Assembly: GCA_017391465.1 (NCBI GenBank)
Contig: JAFOYH010000020.1
Coordinates: 28,008-92,007, forward strand
Length of the DNA stretch: 64,000 bases
Direction of reading: 5' to 3'
From: Lachnospiraceae bacterium
Lineage (GTDB): Bacteria; Bacillota_A; Clostridia; Lachnospirales; Lachnospiraceae
Positions 24,147 through 31,135 of this stretch are shown piece after piece (position 1 is the stretch's first letter; each line of letters opens with the position of its first letter). The notes below the pieces were generated by a model, which was not told the DNA's origin, searched no databases, and was given only the letters and a program-made list of their open reading frames with translations. A program made the position numbers and the translations under genes.

Positions 24147-25505
24147 CTAATATACAATTTGATTTTCCGTAGTATTTTTACTATTTAGAACGATATTATC
24201 GTAAAGTGCCACACTATAAGGAAGATTCTCCTGCACAATACAGTAATCATTATTTTTATGTAAAATATTTACAATTTCGAATTGAGTATAACCTTTGTTA
24301 ACGTTATAAACGCCATCTAATTTACCGGTCGCACCGATTTGAAACCGATCATCTTTAGAACCTGAATTTAATTTGCCTATATAATCTCCAAGTTCAAAAT
24401 CATCCATACTTACATAGAAATAAGAATCGTCCTGATAATAAATTCCATTTGTACGAAAATCTGCCACAAGTTCACCCTCTTCATTGACACGCTCACAATA
24501 AAAACCATATTCATATGAACGGTTATCTTCAATTAAATATTGAATAGGTATTTTATAAAAATCTTTCTGCAGCAACGAAGATGTTGGTATTTTTAAACCG
24601 GATGCTTTTTTAAAAATGATTTCAATATCAATATATCTTTCGGAAATGTATCGAACCATATAATCATTTAATGTCAAAACACCATATGAACCATCGGATC
24701 CTTGAAAAATATAAAATTCAGCCGTTGTTTCTATATTATCTTTCGCAAATATAATGTCAACAAGTGAAACATTTGTAAGTTCATTCACTTGAGTATCGGA
24801 CAATGGTATAACAATTTGCCATTTATGATCATGTACAAGTTTATAAACGGGTTGATCTTTTTCAATATATGTATATGGATCTACCTGTTTTTTCTCATGC
24901 GAACTATCATATAACACATTTTTATTTACATCTGAAACAGAGAGGTTTTCATATCCATCATAACTATAGGAAACAATTCCACTTGAAGGGGAAAGTACAA
25001 TTTTTCCTTTGGATTGGCTTATTTCATAGTTTTTAATTGCATTATCACTGATCATCTCAGTTGATAAACTTTGTAATGAATAATTTAAAGAATAAATCTG
25101 ATTATATTGACTTTCATTAAAATTCTTTGAAAAAACAGTCACTTGGTCTCTCATATCACTATAATCTAATTGTGAATTGATAACAGATGTATCTTTCGTT
25201 TTATCCTCTATTGGCGGTTCAGAATTTAATAAATAAATCTTGCCTGAATCGGAAACTTTATCGCCTTCACCAACGTAGAAATTAATATAGCCATTATCCG
25301 AAGCCGATATAATTTCTTCATCACGTATACAAATTCCTGTAAAAGAAGCACTATTTACAATCTGCCCCTGCTCTACACGACATACGGAAATGGTTTCTTT
25401 CATTAAATTAGTAACGATTGTAATTGTCAAATATATAAATATAATACCAAAAACAACAAAACCAATATTGATCTGAAACTTTGATTCTTTTGTATGTTTT
25501 GTCAT
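24147..25505 (-). CDS. HlyD-like membrane-anchored protein, unknown role
   Basis: This 452-residue protein has one N-terminal transmembrane segment (NIGFVVFGIIFIYLTITIV) and an extracytoplasmic part with a lipoyl/HlyD-like beta domain (ISASDNGYINFYVGEGDKVSDSG) and a later barrel-like region (YKLVHDHKWQIVIPLSD). It looks like a periplasmic adaptor, but no ABC or RND transporter is next to it. In Clostridia a gene of this type lies in the yggS-sepF division cluster. I infer a membrane or envelope function near division and do not assign a substrate. AAGGAGATG precedes ATG 25505. Confidence 0.75.
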   Translation of the reverse strand: MTKHTKESKFQINIGFVVFGIIFIYLTITIVTNLMKETISVCRVEQGQIVNSASFTGICIRDEEIISASDNGYINFYVGEGDKVSDSGKIYLLNSEPPIEDKTKDTSVINSQLDYSDMRDQVTVFSKNFNESQYNQIYSLNYSLQSLSTEMISDNAIKNYEISQSKGKIVLSPSSGIVSYSYDGYENLSVSDVNKNVLYDSSHEKKQVDPYTYIEKDQPVYKLVHDHKWQIVIPLSDTQVNELTNVSLVDIIFAKDNIETTAEFYIFQGSDGSYGVLTLNDYMVRYISERYIDIEIIFKKASGLKIPTSSLLQKDFYKIPIQYLIEDNRSYEYGFYCERVNEEGELVADFRTNGIYYQDDSYFYVSMDDFELGDYIGKLNSGSKDDRFQIGATGKLDGVYNVNKGYTQFEIVNILHKNNDYCIVQENLPYSVALYDNIVLNSKNTTENQIVY

Positions 25506-25517
25506 ACATTCATCTCC

Positions 25518-26483
25518 TTATTCGTTGTCCATATCATTTTCTAAAAGTTTTAATGCCGAACCATTGGAATAAAAACAATTTTTACCTTGAAAACTTCCAT
25601 ATTGTTTCATATATTCCATAAATTCATCTTGAAGTTTCCACCAACTTGTATTCCAATTTGAAAAAACGGAATCTTTTTCAGGAATTCGACTAAATAAACG
25701 TTCCACGGCAATATGGGCATCCAGATTTTCAATGAATAATCTTAATCGCTCAAAGTATTCTTCTTTTGAACAAATCTGTAGTTCACCTCGCAAATATTGA
25801 TCAGCCATATATGTGTCTTTTGCAATATATAAAGAATGTATTTTTACCAAATCATTCTTCATGATCGAAACAATGCGACTTGTTTCAATCACATCGATAT
25901 ACATATCATACGGTAAATTTAGAATAACATGTGTACATAAAAAAAATCCATACGACTTTATTCGCATACATGCATCTAAATATTCAGACAAACCATGACC
26001 TCTGTTAATCTTTTCTAAAGTATGATAATTTGCGCTTTGAAGTCCTAGTTCAATAGTAATGCCAACTTTGTATTGGTATGAAATCGCATGAAGTACATCT
26101 AAATAATCATCTCGAATACAATCTGGTCTCGTAGAAATTGCAATTTCTATAATTCCATCCATTTGTGCAGCTTCTTCAACATATAATGCAAATTTTTCTA
26201 TCGGCATAAATGTATTCGTGTAATTCTGAAAATAAGCAATGAATTTTTCTGCCTTATATTTTTTCTGGACGAATTGACGTGTCCTATTCAACTGTTCTGT
26301 AACAGATATATCTGAAGATAATGACTCAAATCCAGTGCCAACTTCTGAACAAAAAGTACATCCCTTACCTCCTAAACGATTGGGACATGTAATGGCCAAA
26401 TTCACTGGTAATTTATATACTTTAGCATTATAATGTTTTTTTAAATAATCCGAATATTTATAATAGATATTTTCATTAACCAT
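25518..26483 (-). CDS. TIGR01212 family radical SAM protein (YtqA-like)
   Basis: This 321-residue radical SAM protein binds a 4Fe-4S cluster through Cys33, Cys42 and Cys45 (CPNRLGGKGCTFC), the spaced C-x8-C-x2-C motif of TIGR01212. Other landmarks are FIAYFQNYTNTFMP, IAISTRPDCIRDD and IELGLQSANYHTLEKINRGH. The substrate is not known for certain; homologues have been linked to tRNA or oxygen-independent modification. No good Shine-Dalgarno sequence precedes ATG 26483. It is first in the division cluster transcript. Confidence 0.88.
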   Translation of the reverse strand: MVNENIYYKYSDYLKKHYNAKVYKLPVNLAITCPNRLGGKGCTFCSEVGTGFESLSSDISVTEQLNRTRQFVQKKYKAEKFIAYFQNYTNTFMPIEKFALYVEEAAQMDGIIEIAISTRPDCIRDDYLDVLHAISYQYKVGITIELGLQSANYHTLEKINRGHGLSEYLDACMRIKSYGFFLCTHVILNLPYDMYIDVIETSRIVSIMKNDLVKIHSLYIAKDTYMADQYLRGELQICSKEEYFERLRLFIENLDAHIAVERLFSRIPEKDSVFSNWNTSWWKLQDEFMEYMKQYGSFQGKNCFYSNGSALKLLENDMDNE

Positions 26484-26627
26484 AATTATTTATTATATTA
26501 CTTTTTATAGAATATTTAAAGACAAATTTAAAATAATTATAAAATAAAGCCATAAATAGATATGAATTTGTAGATGTATATTAAAAAAAAACATGGATAT
26601 ACTATACCATATAGGAGGTGGAATACA

Positions 26628-26831
26628 TTGAAATATAATTGGCTTGACATTATTTCGTTAACATTAGTTATCGTAGGTGCACTCAATTGGGGACTTATTG
26701 GTTTATTTAATTTTGACCTTGTTGCTGCTCTTTTTGGCAAAATGTCTATGCTTTCAAGAATTGTTTATAGTCTCGTAGGAATTGCAGGTTTATATGCGCT
26801 TTCTTTTTATATGAAATTCAGTGACAAATAA
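26628..26831 (+). CDS. DUF378 family small membrane protein (YuzA-like)
   Basis: This 67-residue protein has two membrane spans (DIISLTLVIVGALNWGLIGL and IVYSLVGIAGLYALSFYM) and the motif GALNWGLIGLFNFDLVAALFG typical of DUF378. Function is unknown; the family is common in Firmicutes. TTG 26628 is used because AGGAGGTG lies 7 bases upstream; the longer open frame from 26574 would begin before the ribosome binding site. It is isolated on the plus strand between two minus-strand units. Confidence 0.88.
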   Translation: MKYNWLDIISLTLVIVGALNWGLIGLFNFDLVAALFGKMSMLSRIVYSLVGIAGLYALSFYMKFSDK

Positions 26832-26834
26832 AAA

Positions 26835-26868
26835 AAGGCTCGAACTGTGGTTCGAGTCTTCTTTTATT
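26835..26868. terminator. Bidirectional terminator
   Basis: GGCTCGAAC (26837-26845) pairs with GTTCGAGTC (26850-26858, one G-U). TTCTTTTATTTTT follows on plus and a T-run follows on minus, so it can stop both the DUF378 gene and the P-loop gene. Confidence 0.87.
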
Positions 26869-26869
26869 T

Positions 26870-27289
26870 TTATAAAGAGATAATAATGTTTTCTTTAAAT
26901 TGATCAGGTAAGTGTTCAGCATCCACAGATATGCTAATTGTGAAATTAACATTAAATCTGGAAGAAATGTCACTTAATTTGGAAAGAACAAATCCGATAT
27001 ATTCTTCTGTTACACAGGAAACAGTAATAAAGCTGTCTAAATACATAGATTCTAAATCATGATCCTGAGAAATAACACCAGAAATAAATCCTAAAAATGC
27101 ATCATATGTATCTACTGGGAATTCGCTTAAATTGATTAATCGAATCTTGTTGCTAAGTTCATACATATGTTTATTATTTTTATCCAAGTAAACAACATTA
27201 CCGCTTGCTGTTTTAACCTCTTCGTTTGCTTTCTGGATTAAATATTTAGTTTTTCCTTTCCCTTTTAAACCTGCAATGATCTGTATCAT
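26870..27289 (-). CDS. Small P-loop protein of unknown function
   Basis: I do not recognise a named family. The 139-residue product begins with a Walker A motif (IAGLKGKGKTKYLIQKA) and continues with an alpha/beta pattern, including YLDKNNKHMYELSNKIR, but has no obvious Walker B aspartate pair, sensor or membrane segment. GGAGGAG precedes the ATG and a TTGAAT-17-TATAAT promoter lies upstream, so it is a separate transcript. It may be a nucleotide-dependent switch or a minimal ATPase. Confidence 0.75.
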   Translation of the reverse strand: MIQIIAGLKGKGKTKYLIQKANEEVKTASGNVVYLDKNNKHMYELSNKIRLINLSEFPVDTYDAFLGFISGVISQDHDLESMYLDSFITVSCVTEEYIGFVLSKLSDISSRFNVNFTISISVDAEHLPDQFKENIIISL

Positions 27290-27347
27290 TTTGATCTCCT
27301 CCTCTATATGTCCATCGTCTTATTTTAGGAATAATAAGCTTATATAC

Positions 27348-27376
27348 ATTATAGTATAAGCTGACTGAAAATTCAA
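27348..27376 (-). promoter_or_regulatory. Promoter of the small P-loop gene
   Basis: Minus strand TTGAAT (27371-27376), 17-base spacer, TATAAT (27348-27353). It starts immediately after the dacA stop at 27380, and dacA shows no clear terminator. Confidence 0.6.
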
Positions 27377-27379
27377 TCT

Positions 27380-28453
27380 CTATTTAGTAATTTTGTTCAA
27401 TAGAGTATTCATTTCCGAATACAATATGTCATAATCATTGGCACCTAGAACTAATGAAATATAGCCTTGGTTTTGTTCATCAATGTCATATAAAATCAAA
27501 CAACAACCAGCCTGATCAGTTGTTCCTGTTTTCCCACCAAGAACTCGAATATTTTCCGGATAATCGTAATCATCGGTAAAATATTGATTCGTCGTTTTAT
27601 ATGTTGCTTCAACAGGATCGCCGTCAATATTTGTATATTCGATTTCGCAGGAATTCTGACGTATTACTTCTTTGAATGGTTCATATTTTAAACATTCATT
27701 AAAAATCAAATAAAGATCATAGGCACTTGTATAGTGATCATTATCATGAAGACCACTTGGATTCATAAAATGTGTATCGACACATCCTAATCGTCGAGCT
27801 TCGCTATTCATCATATCCGAGAAACCTTCTATGCTTCCGCCCAGATAGACGGCAAGAGCGTTCGCAGCGTCGTTACCGCTATAGATCATAAGTCCTTTAA
27901 ATAACTGATCAACAGTCAATTGATCTCCTACGTCAAAACCGCATAATTTAGCACCATATTCATATACTTCCATCTCTTCAGAAAAAACAACAACATCCGA
28001 AAAATTGGCTTTTTGAAGAGTAATAAGTGCTGTCATGATTTTTGTGATGCTCGCTGGGTAAACTCGATCATAAACATTTTTACCATAGATATCTTGCATC
28101 GAATCGACTCCAGCCAGAAGCACTGAGTCCGAAGAAATGGCTTCATCACCGGACGCAGCAGTATTCGACGGTTCGTCGTCATCCATTAATTCATCTGCAT
28201 TTTCTATGATTTCGGATTCTTTGACAGTAGTTTCTTCGACAACAGTCTCCTCGACATTAATTGCAGCTTTTGGAAATACTACAAGATCTTCTGCAAAAAA
28301 ATCATGATGATCTTCTTGATTCATTTTAATAATTAATCGTTTGTTTTCAAGTGCCGTATCCGTATAAGACTTAATCATTGGTGTTGTTTTTGAACATCCT
28401 AAACATAATCCCATTATAAAAATGTTCAAAAGCAATATCTTTATTATTTTCAT
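27380..28453 (-). CDS. D-alanyl-D-alanine carboxypeptidase (PBP5/DacA family) lipoprotein
   Basis: The enzyme trims the terminal D-alanine of peptidoglycan stem peptides outside the membrane. The 357-residue product has an N-terminal signal with a lipobox-like LCLGC, the serine nucleophile motif PASITKIM, the SGN motif in IYSGNDAANA and the KTG motif in LGGKTGTTDQAGCCL. ATG 28453 has AAGAGG upstream and gives the signal peptide; an in-frame ATG at 28477 overlaps mgsA. The 110-residue acidic region after the anchor (about 30-115) is low complexity. It ends the minD-rodA-mgsA run. Confidence 0.9.
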   Translation of the reverse strand: MKIIKILLLNIFIMGLCLGCSKTTPMIKSYTDTALENKRLIIKMNQEDHHDFFAEDLVVFPKAAINVEETVVEETTVKESEIIENADELMDDDEPSNTAASGDEAISSDSVLLAGVDSMQDIYGKNVYDRVYPASITKIMTALITLQKANFSDVVVFSEEMEVYEYGAKLCGFDVGDQLTVDQLFKGLMIYSGNDAANALAVYLGGSIEGFSDMMNSEARRLGCVDTHFMNPSGLHDNDHYTSAYDLYLIFNECLKYEPFKEVIRQNSCEIEYTNIDGDPVEATYKTTNQYFTDDYDYPENIRVLGGKTGTTDQAGCCLILYDIDEQNQGYISLVLGANDYDILYSEMNTLLNKITK

Positions 28454-28473
28454 AATTATATTCCTCTTTATTG

Positions 28474-28866
28474 TCATTTATAGAGCTCACGCCAATCCAA
28501 ATCACCACGATCTAAGGCTTTAATCAGTAATTCTGCAGTCGCAAGATTCGTTGCAAGTGGAATATTATGATTATCACATAAAAGAACTAATTTATGAATA
28601 TCTGTAACTCCGATTGACTGTGATGGATCACGTAAAAAAACAACTAAATCAATATCATTATTTTCAATCTGTGCTCCAATCTGTTGTTCCCCACCTAAAT
28701 CCCCGGCTAAGTATTTATGTACAGACAAATTTGTTACTTCTTCGATGAGTCTTCCTGTCGTACCAGTTGCATACAGATCATGTTTAGCCAGAATACCTCG
28801 ATAAGCAATACAGAAATTCTGCATAAGTTTTTTCTTACTTTCATTTGCGACAAAACCAATATTCAT
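28474..28866 (-). CDS. mgsA: Methylglyoxal synthase
   Basis: MgsA converts dihydroxyacetone phosphate to methylglyoxal, a phosphate-recycling bypass of lower glycolysis. The 130-residue product has NIGFVANESKKKLM, LYATGTTGRLIEEVT, the catalytic Asp in GGEQQIGAQIENNDIDLVVF and FLRDP plus HNIPLATNLATAE. CAGGAGAT precedes the ATG. It follows rodA by 4 bases, the usual clostridial neighbourhood. Confidence 0.95.
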   Translation of the reverse strand: MNIGFVANESKKKLMQNFCIAYRGILAKHDLYATGTTGRLIEEVTNLSVHKYLAGDLGGEQQIGAQIENNDIDLVVFLRDPSQSIGVTDIHKLVLLCDNHNIPLATNLATAELLIKALDRGDLDWRELYK

Positions 28867-28870
28867 AACA

Positions 28871-30004
28871 TTATCTCCTGCCTTTCTGTAGATCGATGTT
28901 TATAACAAGTCCAATTCCAACCATATTGGATAGTAATGAACTTAAACCATAACTGATAAATGGCAATGGCAATCCTGTATTTGGAAGTAAATTCGTAGCA
29001 ACACCTATATTAACAAACGAATGAAATGCAATCATGGCTGCAACACCTGTTGCAATTAAACGTCCACTGAAATGTGAAGCATTACGTGCAACTTTTAAGC
29101 ATTCAAATACAATAGCAGCTAAAAGCAAAATTGTGATACAACTTCCGATAAACCCTAATTCTTCACCAATTACCGAAAAAATAAAGTCCGTCTGCTGTTC
29201 CGAAATAAAATTGCCGCCTTTGACCGAAGTAAAAGTGTTATTATTATATCCTTTACCGGTAATCATTCCTGAACCAATAGCCATAACCGAATTATATTGC
29301 TGATTAGCCGTCGTTTGTTGATATTCTGTCGGATTTAAGAATGCTAAAATACGATTCAACTGATAACCGCGTAATAAAATCTGAAACGGCTGTTGGATAT
29401 ACCAAACAAGAAAAGCAAGTGTTGGCACACCAAACATAAATACTCTGCCAATAAATTGGTAACTCAGACCACCACAAAAAATCATAACTACGAAAATAAA
29501 TAAAAACACTAATGTTGTCGACATATTAGGTTCTCTAAAAACAAGATATACCGGAATCATATAAACGATACCAATAAAAATCAATATTTTCAAGCGACTG
29601 ATCTGTTCTCGATACTCCATGATTAAATGCGTAAGTACCAAAATCATCATAATTTTTGCAAATTCACTTGGCTGAATCGTTCCAAAAGAACCTAATGAAA
29701 ACCAACGTTTTGCACCATTTACTTCGACACCAAATATGAGTACAGCCACGAGCATGACTACAGCTGTAATATAAATTGCCCATTGAAATTTTAGAATAAA
29801 CTGATAGTCAATAAATGATACGATAATCATAGCAATAAAGCCTACGATCATTCCAAGCAACTGCTTTCTTGCATATCCATTTGCAGCACTTTCAATAACT
29901 ATAAGTCCAAAAGATGTAGAAAGTATAATTAGCAGAATTAAACGCCAATTATATTTTTTTAAATTGTAATTTAAAAATCGAAAACGATCTTCATATAAAT
30001 TCAT
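28871..30004 (-). CDS. rodA: RodA/FtsW-family peptidoglycan glycosyltransferase
   Basis: RodA polymerises glycan strands with PBP2 during elongation. The 377-residue polytopic SEDS protein has about ten spans and the motifs NGAKRWFSLGSFGTIQPSEFAK, SVMAIGSGMITGKGYNN, EQQTDFIFSVIGEELGFIGS and LLPNTGLPLPFISYGLSS. The location after minE and before mgsA favours RodA over FtsW or SpoVE. It overlaps minE at the stop/start. Confidence 0.94.
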   Translation of the reverse strand: MNLYEDRFRFLNYNLKKYNWRLILLIILSTSFGLIVIESAANGYARKQLLGMIVGFIAMIIVSFIDYQFILKFQWAIYITAVVMLVAVLIFGVEVNGAKRWFSLGSFGTIQPSEFAKIMMILVLTHLIMEYREQISRLKILIFIGIVYMIPVYLVFREPNMSTTLVFLFIFVVMIFCGGLSYQFIGRVFMFGVPTLAFLVWYIQQPFQILLRGYQLNRILAFLNPTEYQQTTANQQYNSVMAIGSGMITGKGYNNNTFTSVKGGNFISEQQTDFIFSVIGEELGFIGSCITILLLAAIVFECLKVARNASHFSGRLIATGVAAMIAFHSFVNIGVATNLLPNTGLPLPFISYGLSSLLSNMVGIGLVINIDLQKGRR

Positions 30005-30282
30005 TAATAAATCACCTTATTTATTTCTCTAAAAGGTATTGTTGCTATTAAATACATTTTAGAGTTTAATTCGTTTTTTGACGATTCAGGCATAAAATCC
30101 AATGAAATCTCATGAGATTCAACATCCATATATTTAGAAAGTGTCTGCCCAATATCTCCTTTTATCGCATTGACTAAATCACTTGAACAATCTGCACGAT
30201 CTGAAAGCAAAATATTTTGGATACGCTTTTTTGCAATAGAAGCAGATTTTTTCTTTTTAGATAATCGTGAGAAAAAAAACAT
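30004..30282 (-). CDS. minE: Cell division topological specificity factor MinE
   Basis: MinE stimulates the MinD ATPase and drives Min oscillation. The 92-residue product has an N-terminal amphipathic MFFFSRLSKKKKS and the MinD-interacting helix region with KKRIQNILLSDRADCSSDLVNAI, then the dimer domain. It directly follows minD (9 bases). A MinE is present although DivIVA is also encoded, which is common in Clostridia. Confidence 0.9.
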   Translation of the reverse strand: MFFFSRLSKKKKSASIAKKRIQNILLSDRADCSSDLVNAIKGDIGQTLSKYMDVESHEISLDFMPESSKNELNSKMYLIATIPFREINKVIY

Positions 30283-30290
30283 ATTCTCAC

Positions 30291-31082
30291 CTACCCTCTC
30301 ACAAGGAAATATACTATTTTTTGAAACAAGTTCTTCTGATAATAATCAGATAAAAAAGGAACATGTTTCCCTAATAATCTAAGACAGATATTTCGATACG
30401 CCTGTCCTGCCATTGTATGTTTACCAACAAGTGGTTCCCCCTGATTTGTAGAAACAACAACATTTTCATCATCAGGAACTGCACCAATCAAATTAACAGA
30501 TAAAATATCCATAATATCATCTAAAGACATCATTTCTCCATGACGAATCATATCGAAACGCATACGATTAACAATAAGATCCATTTTTCGAATCTGACTG
30601 CCTGAAAGTAAACCAATGATTCGATCTGCATCACGTATTGCAGCAACTTCCGGTGTTGTAACAATCAATGCACGATCTGCACCTGCAACCGCATTTTGAA
30701 ATCCCTGCTCAATACCTGCTGGGCAATCAAGAATTACATAATCAAAATCTTCTCTTAATTGTTCAACAAGTTTCTTCATTTGTTCAGGTGAAACACTGGA
30801 TTTATCTCTTGTTTGTGCCGAAGGCAACAGATAGAGTTCAGGATAGTGTTTGTCACGAATTAGTGCCTGCTTTAAGCGGCATGTTCCTTCAATCACATCA
30901 ACAAGGTTATAAATAATCCGATTCTCGAGTCCCAAGACAACATCAAGATTTCTCAAACCAATATCTGTATCTACCAAGACAACACGTTTATCCATTTGAG
31001 CCAGGCCCATTCCAATGTTTGCAGTCGTTGTCGTTTTACCAACGCCACCTTTACCTGAAGTAATGACAATAACTTCGCTCAT
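30291..31082 (-). CDS. minD: Septum site-determining protein MinD
   Basis: MinD is a membrane-associated ATPase that positions the division septum. The 263-residue product has the deviant Walker A GKGGVGKTTT at the N-terminus, VLVDTDIGLRNLDVVLGLE, LDCPAGIEQGFQNA and a C-terminal amphipathic membrane-targeting helix (FQKIVYFLVRG). GGAGGGAATC precedes the ATG. No minC lies upstream: only 53 bases separate it from mrdA. Confidence 0.97.
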   Translation of the reverse strand: MSEVIVITSGKGGVGKTTTTANIGMGLAQMDKRVVLVDTDIGLRNLDVVLGLENRIIYNLVDVIEGTCRLKQALIRDKHYPELYLLPSAQTRDKSSVSPEQMKKLVEQLREDFDYVILDCPAGIEQGFQNAVAGADRALIVTTPEVAAIRDADRIIGLLSGSQIRKMDLIVNRMRFDMIRHGEMMSLDDIMDILSVNLIGAVPDDENVVVSTNQGEPLVGKHTMAGQAYRNICLRLLGKHVPFLSDYYQKNLFQKIVYFLVRG

Positions 31083-31135
31083 ACGATTCCCTCCAATGAT
31101 ATCCTTTATATATTTATCATTGGTAATTAAAACAT

